9,282 nt of DNA from Methanobacteriota archaeon (lineage in GTDB: Archaea > Thermoplasmatota > Poseidoniia > Poseidoniales > Poseidoniaceae): contig JAACDL010000081.1 in assembly GCA_009936765.1 (NCBI GenBank), forward strand, positions 1 to 9,282. Reading direction: 5' to 3'. Under the pieces are notes generated by a model. That model worked only from the letters and a program-made list of their open reading frames with translations. It had not been told where the DNA came from and made no database searches. Within the stretch, counting starts at the first letter, position 1. The number at the start of each line of letters is the position of its first letter. Shown piece by piece: positions 1 through 5,774 of this stretch. Made by a program: the position numbers and the translations under genes.

Positions 1-60
1 GCTGATTTAGGGCATTTGTCTTAACATGATGCTATCTCTGGCACAAAATGGGAGAGTACA

Positions 61-1374
61 ATGTCTGAAGATTCCGAGTCCCAATTTGAACAAATTGGCA
101 TCATTCAGTTAATCAAAAACATGCTTTCACCAAGGACTTTACCTCACATCATAATGATCGCATTAATTTCAATAATTCTGTTATTCTTGGTAGAATCGCA
201 TGAAGTATTTGTGGCTATGGCATTCATCTCTTTGGCAATATCATATACAATTGTCGCATCTTTGTCGAATAAAGTAATCATCCAAAATTTGACTAAACTA
301 CCCGAAGAAAACGGAGATGCCAAACTGATTGTAAGGTTTCTGTTCAGCTTTAGAATAACTATTGTTCCAATTCTAATTGCATCAACTATAGTAGGGATAT
401 TATGGAGTGGACTAGGAGGAAGTAGTAACCCTTGGATTTCACCAATGCTTGCGTCTTTATTCATTGTGTGGTCAATTGCACAAGCCGCATCATTCCGAAC
501 AGGAATGGTCGAATGGTTAGCAAATGGATTAGGAGACGCCAAATTACACACTTACAAAGAGAAGGCATCTACTGCATCTCAATTCGCAATTGTTCAGTCT
601 TTCGCATTCGTGATTATTTGGGTTGGGCAAATGGTTACCGACTCAGAAAAAATGAACTTTCAAGATGCATTTCTCGGAGGAATTGCTTTCCTAGCAATAA
701 GTTTCATTTTACAAGCGATTACAATGTGGTTGACACGAGATGAAAGAGAATCTGCAGGTAACGAAAAAGGACTTGCTGGTTTCTCATTCAAATGGATGAT
801 TGTGGCACAATTGTTCATCACTTGGCACGCCTTCAGCATCTATAGAAGGTGGCAGATGAACCCCTCAGAGGTTTCAACCCTTATCGAAGAAGGCATACTG
901 ATGGCCTTTACTGTAATCTTCGCTGTTTGGTCTCTAACTACTTTCACTGTAAGGGATGGAAAGAGATTGGTTTCTGAGAATGCATCTCTACCTCTTGGAA
1001 TTTCATTTGGATATGCTTATGCAGGCTCAGTCGCAATGCTTACTGGGACTTTCGACAGTCTGAGGGAAGTGATGATCTTTGGACACATACTAACTATTTG
1101 CGCCATGATCTTACTCCTAAGGCCGACACTTCGAACTAGCCGAATCTCATCAGACATATTCGCTACTGCCAAAAGCATCGACATTTCTGACAAAGATGAG
1201 AAAGAAGATGCCAAAGAAGGAACTGAAGAAAAATCAAAAGATGATGAAGAAGAATCAGCAGATGAAGAAGAAGTTTGGCAAGAAGATGAACAAGTAAATT
1301 GGGAAGAAGGGAAGGACATCAGTGATGGAACTGAATGGAAGGAAGATGATTCAGATGTCGAAATAGCCGACTAG
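61..1374 (+). CDS. Polytopic membrane protein with acidic C-terminal tail, function unknown
   Basis: I do not recognise the family. The 437-residue product has a short hydrophilic N-terminus and about ten hydrophobic segments, near residues 28-46, 50-68, 98-116, 127-145, 172-190, 204-223, 243-260, 276-294, 312-328 and 337-354. A soluble tail of about 75 residues follows. It is dominated by Glu/Asp, with some Lys, and contains three short Trp motifs (W406, W414 and W426, each followed by acidic or Lys residues). The Arg-rich segment after the last helix (around 354-361) suggests that the tail is cytoplasmic. The ATG at 61 is preceded by GGAG at 51-54, a good Shine-Dalgarno at normal spacing. 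No catalytic motif is visible. A transporter, or a scaffold that recruits a basic partner through the tail, are both guesses. The stop codon overlaps that of the convergent FtsZ-like gene. Confidence 0.85.
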   Translation: MSEDSESQFEQIGIIQLIKNMLSPRTLPHIIMIALISIILLFLVESHEVFVAMAFISLAISYTIVASLSNKVIIQNLTKLPEENGDAKLIVRFLFSFRITIVPILIASTIVGILWSGLGGSSNPWISPMLASLFIVWSIAQAASFRTGMVEWLANGLGDAKLHTYKEKASTASQFAIVQSFAFVIIWVGQMVTDSEKMNFQDAFLGGIAFLAISFILQAITMWLTRDERESAGNEKGLAGFSFKWMIVAQLFITWHAFSIYRRWQMNPSEVSTLIEEGILMAFTVIFAVWSLTTFTVRDGKRLVSENASLPLGISFGYAYAGSVAMLTGTFDSLREVMIFGHILTICAMILLLRPTLRTSRISSDIFATAKSIDISDKDEKEDAKEGTEEKSKDDEEESADEEEVWQEDEQVNWEEGKDISDGTEWKEDDSDVEIAD

Positions 1375-2315
1375 ATGAGGCTCAAGTCCGATTTTTCTTC
1401 TAACCCTGAAACGACTGCTACGACCCTAATACTACCCTTCAGGTCATCGCTAACTCTTGCGCCTAGTATAACTTGGGCATCCTCATCAAATCTAGCTGTG
1501 AAAGCATCAGTAATCAGTCCAACTTGACCTACAGTCATACCCGGCCCGCCTTCTATCTGTAGAAGACATGCTTTGGCACCATCCAGTGAAAGATTTGCTA
1601 AAGGTGCACTCAAAGCATCTTCAAGTAAAGAATTGGCATCATTAGGATCACCTTGACCCACCATCAAAGTAGAACCTCCACTGTGTCCAACGATTGTTTT
1701 CAAATCCATCATATCGAGATTAATTAAGCCAAGGCGCATCAAAGTCCTTACCAAGCCATCAACAAACTCCTCAACCCAGGAAGCACCTAATCTCCAATCA
1801 GTACCCCTTTCACGAGCTTGCCAGGCCAGACGATCTAAATCTAATCGAACGCAAACATCAGAATTTGCTTCAAGTTTTGGCAAGCCCTCTTTGCTGACTT
1901 TCAGACGGGCTTCTTGTGCTTCGAATGGAATAGCAGCAATCGAGATTACTATTGCACCAGAAAGACGAGCCTGACGAGCAAACTCTGGAGCGGCACCGGT
2001 GCCTGTGCCACCGCCTAGCCCGGTTAGAAGAATTACCATTTCAACCCCGTCCAAAAGGGTACGAGACACACCCGCTGCTTGCCTCATCCTTTGCTCACCC
2101 AACGGAGGTAATGCAGCACAACCAGCTGAGTCCAAATCTTTGCCTAATCGTATCACATGGGCGTCTGGAGATGCGAAGGTTGTTTCATCCGCATCGATCA
2201 GTACTAAATCGATATCATGGCCAGTTTTGGCATGTGCTCTTTGAGCCCAAGCACCGCCTAAACCTCCGACGCCCGCAATCAAGATTTGAGCGCCATCCAT
2301 GCCCAACCCTCGCAT
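1371..2315 (-). CDS. Divergent FtsZ-family (tubulin-superfamily) GTPase
   Basis: The 314-residue product carries the FtsZ tubulin signature GGGTGTGAAP at residues 101-110, which binds GTP phosphates. It also has the T7 synergy loop as N-L-D-M-M-D at 199-204, which supplies catalytic acids to the neighbouring subunit. An N-terminal Rossmann-like GVGGLGG (15-21) and the C-terminal FtsZ half (LLQIEGG, then VILGARVSDDL) are recognisable. It is shorter than ordinary FtsZ (about 350-400 residues). It lacks the N-terminal extension and the C-terminal conserved tail that binds membrane anchors. The T3 loop, TRGLGAGG in ordinary FtsZ, is not recognisable. GTP binding and hydrolysis look possible. A role in division is not shown, and a specialised paralog is more likely than the main FtsZ. 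The ATG at 2315 has no purine-rich SD. The ATG at 2300 (309 residues, starting MDGAQ) is preceded by GAGGG and may be the true start. The gene lies 10 nt downstream of the TPR gene and probably shares its transcript. Confidence 0.88.
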   Translation of the reverse strand: MRGLGMDGAQILIAGVGGLGGAWAQRAHAKTGHDIDLVLIDADETTFASPDAHVIRLGKDLDSAGCAALPPLGEQRMRQAAGVSRTLLDGVEMVILLTGLGGGTGTGAAPEFARQARLSGAIVISIAAIPFEAQEARLKVSKEGLPKLEANSDVCVRLDLDRLAWQARERGTDWRLGASWVEEFVDGLVRTLMRLGLINLDMMDLKTIVGHSGGSTLMVGQGDPNDANSLLEDALSAPLANLSLDGAKACLLQIEGGPGMTVGQVGLITDAFTARFDEDAQVILGARVSDDLKGSIRVVAVVSGLEEKSDLSLI

Positions 2316-2325
2316 TGGAGGTTAT

Positions 2326-2631
2326 TCAATCTCTGCCAACATATCGCATATATCGGCGCCGGGCATCTCGAGCCCAAGCATTATCTGGTTCCAAAGCTAA
2401 AACCTTCCCATAAATTTCAACTGCTTTTTCGAAATCAGAAAAGTGCCTACCATAGAGGTGTGCTAAGTTATTTAGCACTGGAATACACTCCTCATCTTCG
2501 ACCAGCATAGCAAGCAAAATCTCCTCCGCTTTACCGAGATTATTTCTCAGCATTTCTTCCTCTGCTTCATCCAAAGACTGAAGTTGTTCGTCTGAGAGGT
2601 CATATGTGTTCTCGAAAGCGTGGTCTGACAT
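2326..2631 (-). CDS. Small TPR-repeat protein
   Basis: This 101-residue soluble protein has an acidic N-terminus followed by two TPR-type helix pairs, roughly residues 20-48 and 49-82, and the start of a third helix. TPR hallmarks are visible in the second unit: NNLAHLYG, then the A of EKAVEIYGKVLALEPDN. There is no signal peptide or membrane segment, so it should be cytoplasmic. TPRs are protein-protein interaction scaffolds. Because the gene sits directly before the FtsZ-like gene (10 nt from its stop to ATG 2315), its product is a reasonable candidate adaptor or regulator for that GTPase, but this is inferred from neighbourhood alone. The ATG at 2631 is the first in frame. On the minus strand it is preceded by GAGGGGCGG, a plausible though imperfect SD. 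Confidence 0.82.
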   Translation of the reverse strand: MSDHAFENTYDLSDEQLQSLDEAEEEMLRNNLGKAEEILLAMLVEDEECIPVLNNLAHLYGRHFSDFEKAVEIYGKVLALEPDNAWARDARRRYMRYVGRD

Positions 2632-2786
2632 GTCCGCCCCTCGCCGTGATTATCAATATGTTTTCCCATCAAATGTTCAGTGCAAAAATACGCCGAAATT
2701 GTTACACTGCAAGACCATAGCACGACTACTTCACAAGGAACGATTATAGGCGCAATCCAAGTCGGATTAACTGGTTGGGATACGCT
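2632..2786. promoter_or_regulatory. Divergent intergenic region, probable back-to-back promoters
   Basis: This 155-nt region separates the minus-strand TPR/FtsZ-like unit from the plus-strand Rieske/cytochrome b operon, so both transcripts should start here. On the plus strand, GATTATAG at 2742-2749 is a TATA-like element about 40 nt before the ATG at 2787. On the minus strand, CATATTGATAATC (2648-2660) lies just upstream of the ATG at 2631, which would give a very short leader. The flanking sequence is not strongly T-rich and I see no convincing BRE or operator. The TATA assignments are by eye and weak. The promoter-bearing role of the region follows mainly from gene orientation. Confidence 0.4.
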
Positions 2787-3575
2787 ATGCGCAAATCACG
2801 GGTTTCCGTCCGAAGTTTCCTTCCCCTAGTCCTAGTGCTGCTTATGCTTTTACCCGGACTTGTAAACGCTTACCCTGAAGGCATCGGTGGCGAACAACAA
2901 AACGGCTCAGAGACTATTGATGACGTGGCCAAAGAAGGCTGTCTTTGTCACGGTGCAGAGCCTAGCAATTCGGTTATGATCCTTCTAGTCGGAGTCCCAC
3001 ATACTTGGTCTCCAGAACAAACCTACAACATGAGATTGGAAATTGTCGGAGGCCCTGCGACCGACATGGGCGGATTCTCCGCCAGAGTTAGTGCGGGAGA
3101 GTTTTCAGGAGACGGACAGGCATGGGAAGAAGACCCTATGACAAGAACTCATGTTTCATCATCTTCCAGAATATTCGAAATCACTTGGACATCCCCAAGC
3201 GCCGGCGCTGAGCACATTGATTTCTGGATTAGTGGCAATGCTGTCAACGGAGCAGATGGCCCTGCTGGAGATTACTGGAACCAACTTGTGTTCAATTTGG
3301 TCGAGGTTGCAGCAGATGACGGCAGAGGGACTCGCACCTTAATCGCAGGCAGTGGAACTCCTGAAGCCCCTGAAGCTGAATCCGGAGAGATTGACCTTCA
3401 CACCATGGGTGCACAATTCAGAGCCCACTGGCTCGGACTTCTTGGATTTGGAGCAGTAATCGCCGTTATTGTATTCTGTGGACTATTACTCCGCTATGGA
3501 TTCTCTACATCATACAAAGGCAGAAGTAACCTGCTGCGCCTAAGGTACAAGGTCAACAGAAGAGGTGATCAATGA
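2787..3575 (+). CDS. Exported, membrane-anchored Reeler/choice-of-anchor-like protein with CxCH motif
   Basis: This is the first gene of the operon, 262 residues from the ATG at 2787. An in-frame TTG at 2775 is possible but adds only four residues before the basic N-terminus. Residues 1-28 form a classic signal peptide: basic n-region, Leu/Val-rich core, cleavage after VNA. The mature part has GCLCHG at 51-56, then a beta-rich domain whose GGFSARVSAGEF (95-106) and GNAVNGADGPAGDYW (150-164) segments resemble Reeler and choice-of-anchor V domains, which often carry a nearby Cys-His motif. Residues 215-236 form one membrane helix, followed by a basic cytoplasmic tail. The domain therefore faces outside and is anchored beside the Rieske/cytochrome b complex. 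CxCH is not the canonical CXXCH heme c motif, so heme attachment cannot be assumed. The stop overlaps the next start (ATGA). The domain assignment is by pattern memory, and the function (redox subunit or docking factor) is inferred. Confidence 0.78.
   Translation: MRKSRVSVRSFLPLVLVLLMLLPGLVNAYPEGIGGEQQNGSETIDDVAKEGCLCHGAEPSNSVMILLVGVPHTWSPEQTYNMRLEIVGGPATDMGGFSARVSAGEFSGDGQAWEEDPMTRTHVSSSSRIFEITWTSPSAGAEHIDFWISGNAVNGADGPAGDYWNQLVFNLVEVAADDGRGTRTLIAGSGTPEAPEAESGEIDLHTMGAQFRAHWLGLLGFGAVIAVIVFCGLLLRYGFSTSYKGRSNLLRLRYKVNRRGDQ
2940..2951 (+). other. CxCH motif (residues 52-55) of the exported protein
   Basis: The codons TGT CTT TGT CAC encode Cys-Leu-Cys-His, followed by Gly. The motif lies about 23 residues after the predicted signal-peptide cleavage site and faces outside the cell. 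These are the only Cys residues of the mature extracytoplasmic domain, since the third Cys of the protein (C231) lies in the membrane helix. Possible roles are an unorthodox heme or metal ligand set, or a redox thiol pair. Confidence 0.6.
3562..3569 (+). promoter_or_regulatory. Strong ribosome binding site GAGGTGAT inside the preceding gene
   Basis: GAGGTGAT matches the extended anti-SD complement of archaeal 16S rRNA. It lies in the last codons of the exported protein. It serves either the ATG at 3572, which overlaps the TGA stop, or the ATG at 3575. The spacing fits 3575 slightly better. Confidence 0.6.
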
Positions 3576-4027
3576 TGGCTAAAGACACAATAACCCAACT
3601 TCTAGAGAAGGTTGCCTCAGGCAAGGTCAGCGTCAAAGATGCTAGGACTGCCCTAGAGGATGCTAGTCTAACCGAAGAGCAAATGGATAATGCGATTAAT
3701 CACGGAGTGTTTAATCCTGCAGAACCAGGGACTGTCATCTCAGCAGCATTAGCGCCATCTGGTAAATCCGCTCTCACAATGTTCTTCTTTGGATGGGGAA
3801 TATTTTGGGCACTATTTTGGTTTGGAACAATGTTGTACGGGCTCCTCAATGGCTCAGCATGGGACCAGCAACAATTGTCTTACCACCTTGCAATGGGCCT
3901 ATCTACCCTAATCATGATGGGGATTGTCTACCTAAAGTGGGTACTTCCTGATACAATTATTGTCAAGCACAGTCAGAATAAGTTCATCCCTGAGCATCAG
4001 AAGGACTGGAGAGAATACAACTGGTGA
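3572..4027 (+). CDS. Small two-helix membrane protein of the Rieske/cytochrome b operon
   Basis: The product is 151 residues, or 150 if the adjacent ATG at 3575 is used. I recognise no family with confidence. Residues 1-50 are hydrophilic and helical, with the pattern LLEKVASGKVSVKDARTALED. This resembles the short C-terminal or N-terminal helical hairpins (SHOCT-like) found on many membrane proteins. Two membrane helices follow at about 77-95 and 103-125, rich in Trp and Phe, and then a short polar tail ending in Trp. The orientation is probably N-in/C-in. It overlaps the preceding gene by ATGA and its stop overlaps the alternative GTG start of the Rieske gene. It is therefore translationally coupled on both sides and is likely an accessory or assembly subunit of the complex. 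No heme-ligand His pair or Cys motif is present, so a direct electron-transfer role is unlikely. Confidence 0.8.
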   Translation: MMAKDTITQLLEKVASGKVSVKDARTALEDASLTEEQMDNAINHGVFNPAEPGTVISAALAPSGKSALTMFFFGWGIFWALFWFGTMLYGLLNGSAWDQQQLSYHLAMGLSTLIMMGIVYLKWVLPDTIIVKHSQNKFIPEHQKDWREYNW

Positions 4028-4028
4028 T
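4023..4028 (+). promoter_or_regulatory. Ribosome binding site GGTGAT deciding the Rieske start
   Basis: GGTGAT lies four nucleotides before the ATG at 4033 and overlaps the stop of the upstream gene. It favours ATG 4033 over the GTG at 4024, whose only SD candidate, GGAGAG at 4008-4013, is further away. Confidence 0.5.
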
Positions 4029-4032
4029 TCCT

Positions 4033-4881
4033 ATGGACGACATGAAACTCAGACCTGCACCATCCACTGCTGGAGACTTGTTGTCTCTTACAGGTGACAT
4101 GATTGTCAATAGAAGACAATTCATGAGATACGGATTCAACGCTACAAGTGGTGTATTAGCTTCCACATTAGGAGCGCTAGGGTTCGCTGCCATCCTTCTA
4201 CCCCCTTCCGGAGGAGGAGGAGGAGATACTTCGGTTCTCTATTGGGCAAAGGGTCGTGAAGATGAGGCATGGTATGGTGCAAAGCACTTGCAACCGATGT
4301 CAAAATCTGATTTCGAAGCAGAGGCTGCAAAGTCCAAGGTAGGCATGTCTGGCGCCCAGGGTGTTTGGAATGGACTACCAGTTATCGTCAACTACGTACC
4401 TCACTCCGTCAATTCAATCAAACCGATGGCTGACAATTCACCTAGATTCCAAGAGATGCCAGGATATGACATCGGTGGAAACTATGTTGCTCACGCAACA
4501 GAATACCTCCTAGGAAACCCAGAGATATTTGATCCAAGTGGCAATCTAATCATGATATTCTCAAGATGTACGCACTTGTGCTGTATACCTGGATGGCAAT
4601 TAGTATCAAACTCGTTTACAGACGATAACTGGACGCCAGGTGGAGGAGACGATGGTGGAAGTAAGATGTTCTGTATCTGCCATTCAAGTAGGTTCGATCC
4701 AACTGCTATCGAAGTAAACCGTAACGCTAACCGTTCAACTGGTGCTTCATTCGAATATCTCGGTATCCGTCGTGCAGGTGGACCTGCACCAGTCGGATTA
4801 CCAATTATACCAATCATAATGAATGGCGATACAATTGAGGCGTCTTCTGATTACACGGGCTGGTTGACCTACTGCGACTGA
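4033..4881 (+). CDS. Rieske [2Fe-2S] iron-sulfur protein, b6f/bc-complex type
   Basis: High-potential branch of a quinol-oxidising cytochrome b complex: it takes one electron from quinol at the Qo site and passes it to an external acceptor. The product is 282 residues from the ATG at 4033; a GTG at 4024 would add three. Residues 27-34 (RRQFMRYG) form a Tat-like twin-arginine motif before the single membrane anchor (about 36-57). A poly-Gly hinge, PPSGGGGG (57-64), follows and resembles the b6f Rieske hinge. Cluster box 1 is CTHLCC at 179-184 and box 2 is CICHSS at 214-219. Ligands are C179, H181, C214 and H217, with a probable C184-C216 disulfide. The boxes are 29 residues apart, against about 13 in bovine and b6f proteins, with a Gly/Asp-rich insert. 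The Ser of box 2 is kept (S219), but the usual Tyr two residues later is Phe (F221), a change that lowers midpoint potential in studied bc1 complexes. A low-potential menaquinol partner is therefore likely. Confidence 0.95.
   Translation: MDDMKLRPAPSTAGDLLSLTGDMIVNRRQFMRYGFNATSGVLASTLGALGFAAILLPPSGGGGGDTSVLYWAKGREDEAWYGAKHLQPMSKSDFEAEAAKSKVGMSGAQGVWNGLPVIVNYVPHSVNSIKPMADNSPRFQEMPGYDIGGNYVAHATEYLLGNPEIFDPSGNLIMIFSRCTHLCCIPGWQLVSNSFTDDNWTPGGGDDGGSKMFCICHSSRFDPTAIEVNRNANRSTGASFEYLGIRRAGGPAPVGLPIIPIIMNGDTIEASSDYTGWLTYCD
4567..4683 (+). other. Rieske cluster-binding boxes 1 and 2
   Basis: This stretch runs from C179 to H217 and holds both halves of the cluster site. It contains all four [2Fe-2S] ligands and the two disulfide cysteines. 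One further Cys (C183) replaces the usual Gly of CTHLGC. The segment between the boxes is long and rich in Gly and Asp. Confidence 0.9.
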
Positions 4882-4886
4882 GGTGA
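4880..4886 (+). promoter_or_regulatory. Ribosome binding site overlapping the Rieske stop codon
   Basis: GAGGTGA begins inside the TGA stop of the Rieske gene and stands four nucleotides before the ATG of the cytochrome b gene. This implies tight translational coupling of the two core subunits. Confidence 0.65.
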
Positions 4887-4890
4887 AAAT

Positions 4891-5757
4891 ATGAGCACAA
4901 TATTCTGGGTACTTTGGTTCTTTATTGCATTCATCATTGTCCTCATTGCGTTTACTCTACGCAAAGAGAATGAGGACATTCCACGCCGTGAAATTCTACG
5001 TGCTGTAGAATCAAGCGGGAAAATGGGATTCGCTGAGAGAACTTTCCTATGGGTGTTCTCGTTCCTAGATACAAGGTTCAGAATCCAAGATTATTGGAAT
5101 ATGAGCAAAGGTGCATACTACAATATGCATCGCCAAATGCCTCTTACTCACGCTGAAAAGTACAAATTGCGAATTATTTGGTATTGGTACCCGTTGTATT
5201 GCTTAGGAGGAATTTCTTTCCTTTCTTTCATTATTCTAGTCATTACAGGTACGGTCCTAGGTATCTATTATGTTCCAGGTGGAGAAGGAGACCCATCTCC
5301 TGCTTACGCAAGTATGCAGTTTATCATGACACAGTTGCCATTTGGCTACATCATACGTGCAGTCCACCATTGGGGAACTCACTTCATGGTTGCATCAGTA
5401 TTCCTCCATATGTGTAGAGTATACTTTACAGGAGCTTACCGCAACCCTCGTGAACTAAACTGGTTAATCGGAGTTGCACTCATGGCATTAACAATCGTCT
5501 TCGGATATTCAGGTTACTTGTTACCATGGGATAGCTTGGCCTATGGTGCGGCTGTAATTGGTATCAATCTCGCCAACTCAACACCGCTCATAGGTAAATT
5601 AGTGGCCACTCTATTGTTCGGAGGATCATCATTATCACATCAGACAGTAACTCGAATGTATTTCATTCACGTGTTTATACTGCCTGTGATTGTAACCACA
5701 TTGATCATAATACATTTGTTCATTGTTTGGGTTCAAGGAATTGCGGAGCCGCACTGA
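4891..5757 (+). CDS. Cytochrome b6-type subunit (N-terminal half of cytochrome b) with heme ci cysteine
   Basis: Diheme cytochrome b of the quinol-oxidising complex, 288 residues. It ends after the fourth core helix, as b6 of b6f does. Heme ligands are H159/H173 in helix B and H260/H275 in helix D. The 15-residue spacing in helix D is the b6 type rather than the mitochondrial bc1 type. Other b6 hallmarks are RAVHHWGTH (156-164), FTGAYRNPRELNW (179-191) and SGYLLPWDSLAYG (207-219). C104 in YCLGG sits just before helix A, where Cys35 of b6 carries the extra covalent heme ci (cn), so this heme is expected on the cytoplasmic side. An additional N-terminal helix (about 2-22) and an amphipathic stretch (50-68) precede the core. 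The gene follows Rieske by nine nucleotides and precedes the PetD-like fusion by 17. Confidence 0.95.
   Translation: MSTIFWVLWFFIAFIIVLIAFTLRKENEDIPRREILRAVESSGKMGFAERTFLWVFSFLDTRFRIQDYWNMSKGAYYNMHRQMPLTHAEKYKLRIIWYWYPLYCLGGISFLSFIILVITGTVLGIYYVPGGEGDPSPAYASMQFIMTQLPFGYIIRAVHHWGTHFMVASVFLHMCRVYFTGAYRNPRELNWLIGVALMALTIVFGYSGYLLPWDSLAYGAAVIGINLANSTPLIGKLVATLLFGGSSLSHQTVTRMYFIHVFILPVIVTTLIIIHLFIVWVQGIAEPH
5200..5202 (+). other. Codon for C104, predicted heme ci attachment site
   Basis: This TGC codon encodes the Cys of the YCLGG motif. By alignment by eye with chloroplast b6 (FYCLGGIT), it is the residue that carries the single-thioether heme ci. Confidence 0.7.
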
Positions 5758-5761
5758 TATT

Positions 5762-5767
5762 GGAGGT
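5762..5767 (+). promoter_or_regulatory. Ribosome binding site for the PetD-HdrD fusion gene
   Basis: GGAGGT lies seven nucleotides before the ATG at 5775, in the short gap after the cytochrome b stop. It fixes the fusion gene start unambiguously. Confidence 0.7.
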
Positions 5768-5774
5768 TTGAATT

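Noticed and set aside
1..60. Promoter for the first gene
   Set aside because: Only 60 nt are available and no convincing TATA or BRE element is visible. Only the GGAG ribosome binding site is supported.
1017..1319. Open minus-strand frame rich in Ser, opposite the acidic tail of the first gene
   Set aside because: It is the antisense reading of Glu/Asp-rich codons (GAA/GAT gives TTC/ATC or TCT/TCA frames). It has no domain and no ribosome binding site.
1952..2413. Plus-strand open frames across the FtsZ-like and TPR genes
   Set aside because: They lie opposite well-supported minus-strand genes with recognisable families, and their translations show no known pattern.
2940..2951. CxCH motif read as Rieske box 2 (C-x-C-H-G)
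   Set aside because: There is no matching C-T-H-L-x-C box 1, and the mature outside domain has only these two cysteines, so a Rieske cluster cannot form.
2940..2951. CxCH read as a standard c-type heme attachment site
   Set aside because: Canonical attachment needs CXXCH. One residue is missing between the cysteines, so heme c is kept only as a hypothesis.
4210..4225. Purine run of GGA repeats that resembles a very strong internal ribosome binding site in the Rieske gene
   Set aside because: It encodes the poly-Gly hinge of the Rieske protein in frame, and no sensible start codon and frame follow it.
4491..4817. Minus-strand open frame opposite the Rieske cluster region
   Set aside because: It is antisense to a confidently assigned Rieske domain and its composition looks like a shadow frame.
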